Assembly (NCBI GenBank): GCA_905250115.1
Contig: CAJNOI010000006.1
Span: forward strand, 267,327 to 331,326
Direction of reading: 5' to 3'
Source of the DNA: Adineta steineri
Lineage: Eukaryota > Rotifera > Eurotatoria > Adinetida > Adinetidae
DNA: 64,000 nt
This document shows positions 27,163 through 39,300 of this stretch, piece after piece. The notes below the pieces were generated by a model. The model was given only the letters and a program-made list of their open reading frames with translations. It was not told the origin of the DNA and ran no database searches. The position numbers and the translations under genes are program-made. Each line of letters starts with the position of its first letter. Position 1 is the first letter of the stretch.

Positions 27163-27642
27163 TTGTAAATTTTATTTATTTATTGTCTTGTTTTTTTTAA
27201 AACATTAGATTGTACAAAAAAATGATGTAGATCCTTATGATAGAATAAAAAAATTCAATGTATAATTAGAAAAAGTTAACAGAATAAACTATTCAAATCT
27301 TTTGAGTAACCATGTGATTTATTGAATGTCGTCTCTATTATATAAACAATAAGGATGGGTAGTATCCTTTTATGATTTTATAAATATATCAGAAATCAAA
27401 TCAAGAATGACACTTCATAGTATTCTAAAGGTCCGTTTTGTCACATCTGTCAATCGAACGTTTAGACACAACCATATGCTTTATATTAGAATGTCAAATC
27501 TGACAAAATCAGTAATGATATTTGTCGAGTTAAATATAATGCTAACATGTTACTTTCAGAATGAATATATTAAGATTCTTCTATGATAATATAACAAAAA
27601 AATAATTTTATTTTTGAATGAAAAGATAAATAAAAACGAAAA
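27163..27642. other. Convergent intergenic region
   Basis: 480 bases between the 3' ends of the HORMA gene (plus) and ATMIN gene (minus). AT-rich; nothing recognised. Confidence 0.45.
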
Positions 27643-29347
27643 TTAACTATTCATAATAGTTTGAACCCATTCATCTTCCGATAACAATATATTATCCCAA
27701 TCTTTTATAGTTTGTGTTTCATGTGTTGCTATAGATGAATATGTTTGTGTTCCATTATCAATTAAGTCAAGTAAATCAATAGCATCGAAATCAAGTAAAA
27801 CCGATGATGTTAAATTATTAGAATGATTTGTTGAGAAATCATCAAGTAAAAAATCATCAAAAAAACAAGATGTACCAACAGATTCTTGATCTGGTGGTAA
27901 TAAATAATTATTAAATTGATTTGTCATTTGTTCTAATGGATATTCATTCATTGTTTGCATTTGTGTTGATGTCATTGAAATAGGTAATGTTTGAACAATA
28001 GCATTATGATTATTATCTGATAAGTCAGATGAATAATCAAGAAGATTTGAAACATCACCAACAGTTTGAATACAAATATCAGAACGTAATGGTGATGATA
28101 TTTGAGTTTCTCTATCTATAACATGAGAGTTTTTCCATTGTAGTGTATTAGAAAAATTCGATTTTTCTAAAGAATATTGTGTTGGATTTTTAGGCATTCT
28201 TATACGAGTTGTTGTTTGACTTGATTTTTGTTCAGTTGTTTTTATTGATATCGGATTTGGCGAATTAAAAGAACAACATTCTGTACCAATAGAAACAGAT
28301 GTATTTGTTTGAGTAGCTTTATTTCTATCGAATTCAAATGCCGAGGTAGAACAAATAGATGTTGATTCAGAATTTAATTTTTCTAATAATTGTAAAGCAA
28401 GTGGATTAATAATAACGGGTGGACAAGAGGTAGAAGGAATATTTTGACGAGAAAGCTCGATTTGATCAGATGGAAGTGGACGGCGACAACGATTAGGTCG
28501 TTTTCGACGTTCAACTGGTTTGGGTAAAGAAGAAAGACTATTGTAAAAAGATAAAATTTTACATTAAACTAAAAAACAAGAATATATCTGATCTTACTTT
28601 GTCATGGGAGAACTATTTTGCGGATCATTATTTAAATTCACATGATATTTTAACTGATGTCGTCGTAAACTTGTTCGATTTTGAAATTGTTGATCACAAT
28701 TCGAACAAGAAAATGGAAAAAGTATACCACAACTAATAACATATATATTCATTTTATTTCTTATGAATCATTTAAAAAAAGAAAATTGACTAACATTTTT
28801 TCATGGGCAATAAAATCCTGATGAAGACCAAATGATTTCCAACATTTTGAACATTGTTCTTTTTTTTCACCATGTTGTCGTAAATAATGCTAATATAAAA
28901 TAAATATTAATTTGAACATATAAATCTATAATATTACTAACTAGTCGTACTGCATTAAAACTTGAAAATGAATTTGACTGTAGAAAATTCTTTTCACAGC
29001 AACAATAAAATGTGCAGTTTTCTATAGGACAATGATAACGACCAGTACGTAATATATATTTATTTGATGCCTATATGAATACTAATAGAAATATTTAGTT
29101 TTTATGTTTTATTACGAACTGTTATTATGCCTGTTTCTTTGTGATACATTTGAAGATGTACATTAAGGGCCATAATATTTTTAAATAGTTTTTGACATTT
29201 TTCGGATAGAAAATTTTTTTCTCTATGTGGACATTTAACTTGACTTGTTTCATAATTGAGTTCTTCACATGTTGGAATAATACATTCGATAGATGAATTT
29301 GTTTGTAAATGTTTATTTAACTGATTTGTCTGGCAACTGATCATCAT
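27643..29347 (-). CDS. ATMIN: ATMIN/ASCIZ-type zinc-finger transcription factor
   Basis: C2H2 zinc-finger regulator; in other animals it activates the dynein light chain LC8 gene and is fed back on by LC8. Start at MMISCQTNQ (29347). Zinc-finger segments in order: CQKLFKNIMALNVHLQMYH, CPIENCTFYCCC...LHYLRQH, CSKCWKSFGLHQDFIAHE and CSNCDQQFQNRTSLRRHQLK, matching ATMIN's array in order and spacing. The C-terminal half is Ser/Asn/Gln-rich and contains repeated LC8-binding-type motifs with a TQT-like core: KATQTNTS, KSSQTTTR, ICIQTVGD, TQMQTMNE, NGTQTYSS, HETQTIKD, EWVQTIMN. A basic stretch RRRQRFGRFRRS-like (about 28475-28510) may be nuclear localisation. The start codon overlaps the end of the MTRFR gene. 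Confidence 0.85.
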
Positions 29348-29990
29348 TTAAATAAATATCTTGTTCAGATTTAAATGTACGTTTTTTTCCTAAGGTTTTC
29401 TTTGTTTCTAAACGTTTTGCGTCTTTTTTTTCACTTTTTTCTCTTTTATATTGTGCAACAAGACTTTCTTCACCGTTGTGAAGAACATCAAGTTTTTCTT
29501 GTAATTGACGACGTGCAAGTAAACGATTTTTTTCTAAAAAACGAGTCTGTTGACATGTAACAACAATACCTAAACAATATGCAAAAATATTTTATTTTAG
29601 AAAATTTCAATAAGGTACTGAATTTTTACCTGTTGGAATATGTTTTATTTGACAACAATTGTGTGTTTTATTTATTGCTTGTCCACCTGGTCCTGAACCT
29701 TTGATAGCTTTTTCTTCAATATCTTTTTCGTCAATAGGTGGTAAACGTTTATACCAACTGTCAGGTAAAGCTGTTGATACAAAACGAGTGCTAATAATCG
29801 ATTGACTAAAATATAAGTATAGATAATATGAAAGAAGAAAATACTTCGATAATTAAGAGGATTAGTAATCTATTGTATAATATTTGTTTATTGTACTTTT
29901 TACACATGTATTTCCTTTTCGTTCCGTTTGATTGGTTTCATCTTTAATACTTGACATATGTTTACGTCTTCCCTTAATTTCACTATATGT
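29313..29990 (-). CDS. MTRFR: Mitochondrial release factor in rescue (MTRFR/C12orf65-like)
   Basis: Class I release-factor-like GGQ protein that rescues stalled mitochondrial ribosomes. The exon at about 29630-29815 reads [20 protein letters not shown] then [20 protein letters not shown], with the catalytic GGQ. The next exon has [20 protein letters not shown] and [20 protein letters not shown], then a Lys-rich tail ([20 protein letters not shown]). Stop TAA at 29313-29315. The GGQ domain without a codon-recognition domain is the MTRFR/ICT1 architecture, and the KIPTGIVV..CQQTR..N+..AR..L segment fits MTRFR best. The first exon and start are unclear (about 29,900-29,990). Its 3' coding end overlaps the first 35 bases of ATMIN. 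Confidence 0.85.
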
Positions 29991-29999
29991 TATCTTATC

Positions 30000-30679
30000 G
30001 TATGTATTACTCCTCTTGGGATTTACTACAATCACTGTACCTCAATAATCCGATAGATATGTGATCCGCTATTGTATACATATAGTCTGTAATTTTTCTT
30101 GAACAAAATAGATATTTTCTGTGCACTTGCGATTCACTGCCAAATACCCTGGCTGTATCAGTATCATCATCCTTGATGACAAGTACAAATGATAATAGTC
30201 AATGGAAAACACAATTCAATACAAAACTTGTGATCTTGAAACATGCGAACAGGAAATATATATATGAAGAGTACAATCAGCAAATTATTATTAAAATATA
30301 ATCTCGAAGAAAGTTCATTTTTTCGTAAATTCTTACCGTATGCTTAAATAAGCAAACCGATGAATATAATTATAAAAACATAAATTTAAATTCATCATTG
30401 AACATCTAATAAACAAAAAAACAACAACATAAAAGAAACCAACAAAAAAAATATTTCCAAATGCTTTATTTTTGTTTCTAATATTGAGCATTTTTATAAA
30501 ATATAAACAAATTCTTTTCTTTTTGTTAAATAACAATGCAGAGAAAAAAAAGAAAATACATAATATGATTATACAACAAATATGCGTATGAGTATTTTAA
30601 GTTAAAGAAAATGACACAGAAGAAAAAGAAAAACAAATTAAATTCTGATCACCGATTTGATCGATAAATAAAATAGATA
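30000..30679. other. Intergenic upstream of MTRFR
   Basis: AT-rich; no coding frame or RNA gene recognised. Contains the 3' flank of DENND6 and the likely MTRFR promoter. Confidence 0.4.
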
Positions 30680-33378
30680 TTAATATGTAGTTATTTTAAC
30701 TTGTTTATTGAATAATAATTTCATATCATCAGATAATTTTTCATCAATAATTACTTTTATTTTTATTTTTAATTTATCTAAATAATCATTTTTTAGAATT
30801 TCGTCAACTGTTAATAATAATTCATCAGTTTTGGATTCTAAACGTTGTATTAAATCATGAAATTTTAATAATAAATCAACTAATTCAACTTCACTTAATT
30901 TCGAAAGTTTTAAATCTTCTTCTAAACGACAATTAGCTATTGTTTCAATATATAATGAATAAATTTTTGCATTTGCTTCTTGTTGTCGATCACATAACCA
31001 TTGACGAAAATTTGGCGTTGATAAAAAATGTTTATATAAATCTTTCCAATCACCTTTTAAACCTGATGTTAATTGTGGTCCATATTGATCGAGTGTTTTA
31101 AGAAATTCTTCATTATCAAAATCTTTGATTGTTGGTGGTTTACGATTAACTTGATAATATTTACGTAATGGTAAAAGACTAACAAAATATCGTTCAAGTG
31201 GAATAATAAAACTTTGTGTTAATTCAAGAAAAAACCGACGTATTAAAGCATTTTGAACTGTATCAGGACGTTGTTGAGAATTAGTTGATTGAAGTTTTTT
31301 TAATATAGTTTTATCACGTTGTAAATATGGTTTATATTTTGTATATAAACCAGGTTTCATATCGAATGTTAAATGTGATGAATTATTACTTGTTGTACGT
31401 GTACGTTTATATGGTTTAGAATTCGTAGGAAATTTTTTCATTATTGTTTTTGTTTGTGGAGAAGTTGAAAGATTTATATTATTATCATCATGTTCATTAG
31501 TTGGCGAATTATCTTCTATGATAAGAAAATTTTCAATTTGTTTAGATTTCATTCGATCTTGTTGATTATCATCAACACGAATGATATGTGGCCAATGATG
31601 AAGTAGTTTAGCAAAAAATGGATTTGTTACACCAATTATTATAGATGGTTGTGATAAGATTTGAGATGATGTTTTACTGGATGATTTTTTGGAAGCATTA
31701 AATGTAATCTCTTGAAATTCACTGTTATGAATAGTAAAAAATGGACGGTAATCAGATGCATATCTTAATGGCCAAATTATATGGACTAGAAAAAATAAAT
31801 TATGCAATCATATATTCACTTGTAATAATAGAATTTAGACTTTATTCAGTGGCGGATCTAGGATTTTGGAAGGGCGGGGCGATTCTTGAGTAGGGAGGGA
31901 GAGTGATTTCGGCTAAAAATTATTTTTAGATCCAATCGTAGTAGTGTGAACCTAGTTTTTCGTTCATTTTTGCTCTAAAAAATCACAACAAAATTTGACG
32001 GGGCGGGGGGGGGGGGGCTACCGTACCTCTCGTTCACCCCTAAATCCGCCACTGACTTTATTATTTCATTGTAGAATTGTGTATTACGTTTAACCTCTGG
32101 ATATACATTCTAGTCACAGAAAGGAGCTTCTGTATCATAAATATCAAAATAGAAAGATAGTTGATCTAATAAAATAATTTACCAAGTGCTTGTACAGTTT
32201 GTGAGCAATTAGTTGGAAACGATCCAAGAATAGCAATTGATTCATTTAATAAAATTAATTCCCATAGTAGTTGAATATGTGTTAGAACAGAAGATAATGA
32301 TTGATATGTATTAACATCATGTACAAATGGAATTAAACATGGTAATTGTTGTTCATGTTTTTGATGAAATTCAAATGATGTATATGTATAATTATTATTA
32401 ACCGTTGAATTCTATGATAAAAAAATAAATAATTATAATATATTTATTTTAAATTTAAATTACTTGTTGTTTATTAGGTAGAGAATTATTGCTTGATGAT
32501 GTATCAATATCTGTATTATCATCAATAGGATATTTATATGAATTAGTATTATTTGAAGACATACTTTCATTGACAATTGAACGAAATTGTATAAGATCTG
32601 ATGATGAAAATGGTTTATCACCATGTGTTGGAATACGTACTTGAAGTACATTACCTAATAATGGTAATAATAATGTTTTTCCTGGTTCTGGTTCAGGCCA
32701 TTGATGATCCATTAAATGACAACATGTTTCTAAACTAGTTAAACCATATTGAAAATAATTAGGACCAAGTTGACTAACAATTGATAGAAATAATGATATA
32801 AATGGTAATTTAGATAAAAGTACAAGTGATTTTTGAAAATAACCACGTTTCACTGTTTTATCACGTATTTGACGAAAATGTACATAACCAAATAATGAAT
32901 TATTATCAACTTGTAATGCTGGTGGAACAATTGAATTATAATATTGATAATATGTTGGTAAAGTTGATTCATGTTTTATACGAAAATGATATTGTGTATC
33001 ACCAAGAAATGTTGAATTTGCATCAGGAAATGATAAATAAGATAAATTTAATTTTTCTTTATCGGTTAATTTACAATGATTTGGTAATAGAAGTTCAATT
33101 GACTGTCCTAATTCAAGATCAAATGTAACAACAGCAATACCATATAACCATTTTTGTAAACGATCCCATGGTAAAAGAAGTGGTGATGGTGGTACAGAAG
33201 AATTTACCAGTAATGTTGAAGTTGTTGTTGTTATTTGTAAAGGAATATTTGATGTTGATGATGATGCACTTGCTATACGAGGTCGAGCTGAACGACGTTC
33301 ATTAGATTGAAGATCACGATCAGAATGTGAACGATGAAAGTTTGACGATGGTGACGATGATGGAAGAGTCAAACTCAT
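30680..33378 (-). CDS. DENND6: DENND6-type DENN-domain Rab14 GEF
   Basis: Guanine-nucleotide exchange factor of endosome recycling (DENND6A/B, formerly FAM116). Three large exons. Exon 1 (about 32461-33378): Ser-rich N-terminus, then the DENN uDENN block LPWDRLQKWLYGIAVVTFDL, ELGQSIELLLPNHCKLTDKE, YLSFPDANSTFLGDTQYHFR, GYVHFRQIRDKTVKRGYFQK and SLVLLSKLPFI, ending VLQVRIPTHGDKP. Exon 2 (32183-32412): SLSSVLTHIQLLWELILLNE and SIAILGSFPTNCSQTVQAL. Exon 3 (30680-31785): IIWPLRYASDYRPFFTIHNS and ITFNASKKSS (Asn-rich, Lys-rich), PSIIIGVTNPFFAKLLHHWP, then the C-terminal helices. About 750 aa. The exon 2-3 intron (31786-32182, 397 nt) has swallowed a hAT-type MITE. Confidence 0.92.
31847..32054. mobile_element. 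hAT-type MITE, 208 bp, with 8-bp target duplication
   Basis: Terminal inverted repeats CAGTGGCGGATCTAGG (left) and CAGTGGCGGATTTAGG (reverse complement of right) match at 15 of 16 bases. The element is flanked on both sides by ACTTTATT (31839-31846 and 32055-32062), a perfect 8-bp target-site duplication. No coding capacity. The 8-bp duplication and the CAGTGGCGG ends are typical of non-autonomous hAT elements. An internal run of 13 G lies near 32000. It is intronic and does not disrupt the DENND6 frame. Confidence 0.95.
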
Positions 33379-34047
33379 TGTATGAATAAAAATACTAATT
33401 AGACAAAAATATTGTGTTTTTCTTTCCTTTTTTGCTTGCTAATTAATTACAAAAACTTGTTTTTCATTATATACGCTTACTAATGTTTTTACAAAGATTT
33501 TTATTTCTCAAATTATCTTGTGCAAGGTTACATTTTATAGTATTCATATTATCTAATAAAAAAAGAAATTCGATACATTAACTTAACCTTTAGAGACAAA
33601 AGAACTATGCATATTAATTTTATCTCTGTGCCATGATTTCTTCTTTGCAAAAGAATTTTATTCTAAATTTAAGTAAAAATAATCTACTTACTTTATTAAC
33701 TGTCATCGACAATCATGTCTAAAATAAGGAAAATTCATAAAAATAGACGATAAATATAAGAACACACATCCACTGTGTTTATTTTCATTTATGTCTTTCT
33801 TAAATTGTCACAAAATAGAAAACAAAACAAGAAAAAAAAAAGATACATAAAATAAAAACAAAACAAAATAATAATGATAGACAGAAAAAAAATACATAAT
33901 GAAAGAAGAAAAAAAAAGAAGAAATACACTGTTTGCACAATTAATATAAATGTAGTTAATAAAGAGCTGGCAAGAAAAACTATATAAATGTATACAAATA
34001 AATACTGTTTCGTATTTTTAAAAAGAATTTTCACTGTTTTTTTTTAT
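33379..34047. other. Intergenic between DENND6 and CREB genes
   Basis: 669 bases. AT-rich with Lys-type A runs; nothing recognised beyond the expected DENND6 promoter and CREB 3' UTR. Confidence 0.45.
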
Positions 34048-35620
34048 TTAACGTGTACTGGTTGATATTTTATTATTATTAGTTTCTTCTCGTTGACAAT
34101 ATAATTCTTTTAATTGTCGTAATTCTTCGATTAAAGCTTTATTTTGAGTTTCAAGTCCAGTTACACGTTCTTCAAGACATTTTATATATTCTTTTTTCTT
34201 ACGACGACATTCACGTGCTGCATCACTGAAAAATTTGAAGAGATAAATAAGATTAGAAAGAAAATAAATGAATGAATTATTTTTCATACCGATTTTTTTG
34301 TAAACGTACTGCTCGTTTTCGAGTTGGATCAGCACCACCATCATCATGTCGTTTTCCTTGATGATGTTGATGATGATGATGATTTGATGATGAAGGATTT
34401 GAAGAATTTGATGAGGTTGATGGAGATGGAAGATCAGAATTGGAAGATCGTGCTAATTTATAATTAGATGCTATATCACTTGGTAAACCTAATTTGAAAA
34501 TAAAATTATTTTCAAGTTTTATCACAAACAGAATATACATCAATAAAATTTAGTGGAATTGCTTTTATCTTAATAAATCTTATCTCATTCTGAGGTAAAG
34601 ATTAAATGAATTCTAGTTAACATGATATAAGTATAAGAGATAATACTATTTGTTAAGTTATTATAAAATAGATAAGATTAGAAAATATTCCTACTAATTA
34701 TCAATAGAATTAAAATTTTCTTATTTAATTTTTGAAAATATTGTATCACGTATAAATATTTAATACTCAATTCTGTAATACAAAGCGATCATATTTCATT
34801 CTTTTCATATACATAATAAAACAGCCCCAATCTACTGTGTGTTTTTTGATAGAATTCAATTATAATGTCTCGCTTAATCGAAAGAAAATCATTCACACTA
34901 GATAAATATCTTAGAATTAAAGACAATTACTATACCTGAAACAAAATAGGATCCACCATTGTCTGTTATATGTGTTTGATTTAAAGTTGATATACGATGA
35001 CCATCAATATTAGCCATTGACATTGAATTAGTTGCTAGACCGTGTATTGATTCACGTGAATTAAGATGACCTCTTGTGTTACTTTCTAGGAAAAAAAGAT
35101 TTGTTGTCATAGAATTTTTCTTTTTAAAATTTTACCTGTTCCTTGAATAGTATTACTTATTTTCGATTGTTTTATTGGTAATTGATTTGTTATTATACTA
35201 TATTCCGGCTCTAAATAACTATTATTGTCCGATTGTTCTTCTTTGATACTAAATAATTTTATAATTAATAATTATTTTCATATAGATTTAAATTTACATA
35301 CGTAAATGTGGGATGATTAAAAAGAATATTTGATTCTTTATTAATATTATTATTATCGGAATTAACTGGTGTTGATTCAAATTGAGATGAAGTCTAAATA
35401 ATGATTTTTTTATTTAGCTAATAGTTGTATTAGTGTCTTTTTTTTTCTATTTACTTTAACTTACCTGTATAGTCTGACGCGTTGGCGTTTCGACTGTTGT
35501 GTTTATTGTAGGTGAAAGAACAAAAGATTTTGGAGCAGTTGTTGTTGTCGTATTACTGACTAATGAATGATTGGTTGTTGACGAAAGATTCTGAACATGT
35601 GCAAAGTTTTTGCTTTCCAT
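34048..35620 (-). CDS. CREB1: CREB/ATF1/CREM-type bZIP transcription factor
   Basis: cAMP-response-element binding factor. Start MESKNFAHVQNLSSTTN (35620), then Thr/Ser-rich spans (PKSFVLSPTINTTVETPTRQ). Downstream: SIKEEQSDN (sumoylation-like), RGHLNSRESIHGLATNSM and a His/Ser-rich linker. The bZIP spans two exons: TRKRAVRLQKNR, then DAARECRRKKKEYIKCLEER, VTGLETQNKALIEELRQLKE and LYCQREE; the basic region and leucine spacing are near-identical to animal CREB. TAA at 34048-34050. I cannot find the kinase-inducible RRPSYR motif, so this product may not be PKA-regulated as in vertebrates, or the KID exon is divergent. Confidence 0.9.
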
Positions 35621-35930
35621 TAGGAACAGACAAACTTAAAATGGCAAACATACTTAAAATAAAATGACAATCTCATTTAAAAGAAAAAGAAAGAAATATA
35701 TGAGATAGATATTAATTATTAAGAAAGAAAAAAAAGGTCATGGAAACAGTTTATAGAGTGTAAGAGATTTGTAATATAGATTATTTTTCTACGGTTTTGA
35801 AAGGATATTTTAAATTAAACTATTGAATTTTCTTTTTTTGCTTTTCTTCAGGAGAAAAAAATAGAAAGACGGATTTTAATAGCCAAACAAATAATTATTC
35901 ATTCGTCACCCAAGTTGAGTAAACCTCGCA

Positions 35931-35938
35931 TGACGTCA
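35931..35938. promoter_or_regulatory. Perfect palindromic CRE (TGACGTCA)
   Basis: The canonical full cAMP-response element, 311 bases upstream of the CREB-type start codon and 373 bases from the IBTK start. Mammalian CREB1 also carries CREs in its own promoter, so autoregulation is plausible but inferred. Confidence 0.7.
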
Positions 35939-36134
35939 TAGGAATGTATATTTTGATTAGTTATCAAAATAGAACAATCAAGAGTTTTTATAAAAGTCAA
36001 AATTTTCGAATAAATCAATAAACTAAAATCTATGACAATTTTAGTAGGATTTTTATTTTTATGATTAAAAAATATAATTTAAATAGTAGAGAGATATAAT
36101 TGATTGTGGCGCCATCACATTTCAGGTGCTGACG

Positions 36135-36144
36135 ACGACGTCGT
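36135..36144. promoter_or_regulatory. ACGACGTCGT palindrome
   Basis: A perfect 10-base palindrome with a GACGTC core, in the IBTK upstream region. Could be a bZIP-type site; no proof. Confidence 0.35.
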
Positions 36145-36310
36145 TTTTCGTCTTCAAATAGCTGCTGAACGAGCGAAACCGATTTTTACGAAAGTACCTG
36201 AAATTCTAACATTATTTCTTTTCCTTCTCTGTTTCACAGAATGACTTTTTAAATAGTATGTTATTTTAATTTATTATTCGTTCTTAATACATCAAATCGA
36301 CAATTTAGGT

Positions 36311-39300
36311 ATGCCCGTTATTCCCGTTGAAATTGATTGTACACCAAAATGCCGTTCAACAACTCATTATCTAGATTTAATCCGTGTTGCATCACAATCT
36401 GTACCAGCTCAACTAATACTCAGTTATATATGTCGATGTGGAAACTGCGTAAAAGGTTTTTGAAAATTCATTTATTTTATTGTTTTTTTATTATCTTATT
36501 TTCTTTTAAAATTAGGTCATGATAAATATGGTCGAACATTACTTCAAGTATGCTCGGCTTTACCTGAAAAATGGCCAATAATTGATTGGTTATTAAAACA
36601 AAAAAAAGTCGATATCAATCCTAAGAATTTAGAATCAGGCTATACTGTAAATTTATCGAAAAGTTTTTCAAATAAATTAAATTTCTTTTTATTCTTAGGC
36701 TTTACAGTATAGTGTATTCTATGGCAGAATTGATAATGCTATTAATCTTATTAAAGTATTTGTTATTAAATCTTTTGAATTACTGAATAATTTTGTTTGT
36801 TCTGAAAGGCCGGTGCAAACACAAATCTATTGGATTATGATCATATGACATATATTGATAATATTATACGTGATACATACGTTGAAACACGTAGTCAATT
36901 ACCAGGTATTAATATATACTTCTATAAATAGATCAATTGAATGATTTTTTATTATTTTTAATCTGAAGAAACCTATGAAGTATATACAATGGGTGAAAAT
37001 ACAAATGGAAATTTAGGTCATACTCAAGTAATTTCAAATATAATCTAAGCATTATATTTATAAATTTAAATTTTAGTCAACAGCTAAAAGAGTCCCTGAA
37101 TTAATCGATATATTTCGTCGAGATTCAATTTCTATCACAAAGGTTTATTTTGAAAAGAAAATATGAAATTTAATTCCAAAGAAATTTCTAGGTTAAAATA
37201 GATAAATATCATACATTATTTTTATCGGAGAATGGTTCAGTTTATTCTTGTGGTTATGGTGTTGGTGGACGTCTTGGACATGATAATGAAGAACCAGTTT
37301 TAGTAAGATAAATGATTTATATAAATACAAAACAAAATACATATACTTTTTATAGAGTCCTAAACAAATAATGGTTATGGAAACAATAAAAGATACTGAA
37401 CAAGATCGTTGTATTGATATTGCTATTACACGAGATTGTTCTTATTTTCTTACTGAAAAGTAATTAACGAGAAAATATCGAATTTTTGTATTGGTTTCTT
37501 TTTTTCTGCAGAGGTTGTTTATGGAGTTGTGGTTTAAATAATTATCATCAATTAGGTCACCCTGGTATAACTAAACTTTTAGTACCAACAAAAGTAAAAA
37601 TAAATAATGAATGAAAAATTTTATCGAATTTTGTTTTTTAAGGTACAATTTCGTCAAATAAAAGATCGAAAAATAACACATATAGCTTGTGGTCGTTTTC
37701 ATGTTGCATTGATTGTTGATGATGGACAATTATTTACTTTTGGTCTTAATGCTGGACATCTTGGTCATCCAAAAACAAATGATTTATATATACAACAACC
37801 ATTACTTGTTACGAAATTTAATAGTCAATCTGAATATGTTCAAAAACTTGTTTGTAGTGATTATGCAATAATATGTTATACAAATAAAGATGCTATTTAT
37901 GTATTAAATGATTATAAATATAGAAAAATTGTGAAACAGTAAGAAAAAATACATCACATATAAAGATTATTATTTAATTTGAATATGATTTTAGTGTTCC
38001 ACAAGTAACACAAATAGCTGTAGTAGGTGGAAAACTCGAATCAAATGGTATACTTGATGAAGAGAATATCGATGATGATTTGAAAGTATTTTATGTTCAA
38101 TCAAATAAAGTATAGACGAAATTGAAAAGTAATATTTGAATTAGTAAAGATTTTTTAGTTATATCTTTATCATGAACGTGAATCAAGTAATGTGAAAGCA
38201 AAATTATGTTTATGGGCAACTAAACAACGATTATCTATCGAACAGATAGCTGCTGGAACAAATGCGTTGATTTTTTCAACAAATACTGGTCAAGTTTATA
38301 CTGCAAGTTTAGATAAATTAGCGAATGTTAATAGAAAAATTGAACATGGTAATTAATATATAATCAATAGAAATCTTAATACTAGATCTAAACTAATCGA
38401 TTTCAAAATTTCTTCGCTCTCTCGTCCTATCAAAACATATATACAGAGATTTTTTCTTCGAAACTTACAATCATCTAATCTTTCCTTTAGAATTATTAAT
38501 TCGGTTATTAAATTATCTTTATAGATCCACCATCAAATTCAATTTATGATGAACGTGCTTACCAATATTTAACTCCATCACCTATTCCACTTCTACATCG
38601 TTGTCGTTTATTAACAACTGATCGTACAGGACGTTCATTAGTTGCACTTCAATATCATCCAACTACACAGTAATTATTCTCAGATAAAATCTCATCATTT
38701 TCTAAGTTTTTGTTCTATAGTTTAAGTGCATATCCACGTCAACCACAATCAAGTTTTCAGGACAATCTTCATGAATTACTTAATGAAGCTGAACATATGC
38801 ATGATATAATGCTTGAAATAAATAATAATCAAACATTTCCAGCTCATAAATATATATTATCAATGCGTAGTCCTTATTTTCGCGAACGAATAATTAAAAA
38901 AGAAATTGATCATTTATCAATAATAAATGAAACAAATCATTTTATTGATCCGGAATTTTTTCAATTAATTCTTGAATATATTTATACTGATAAATGTCCA
39001 TGGTTAAATTATTCACATAAATTAAAAATACGTGATGAACATGAATATCAAGCTTATTTAATACGTATGAAAAGTACGGATGATGATATTAATGATCATC
39101 GCTTTTTTGCTCGTGCTCGACAACAAGCTTCAACAGCTTCATCTACTAATCAACATGGAACAAAATCGAAAAAGAAAAAAAAATCTGGTAGATTTTAATT
39201 TAATTTTTGTTTTATTCTAACTTCGAGAATTTCATATTCAAGGTGTAACATCACCAACAAATGAATTTATTCCTGGACAACAAACTGATGATGAATTAAC

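Larger units (their letters stand above)
35621..36310. promoter_or_regulatory. Divergent promoter region between CREB-type gene and IBTK
   Basis: 690 bases between the two start codons. Carries a perfect 8-bp CRE (listed separately), a GACGTC palindrome at 36135-36144 and a TATATTTTGATTAG-like AT block. The first IBTK coding exon starts right after an AG at 36308-36309, so IBTK has a 5' non-coding exon upstream. Confidence 0.55.
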
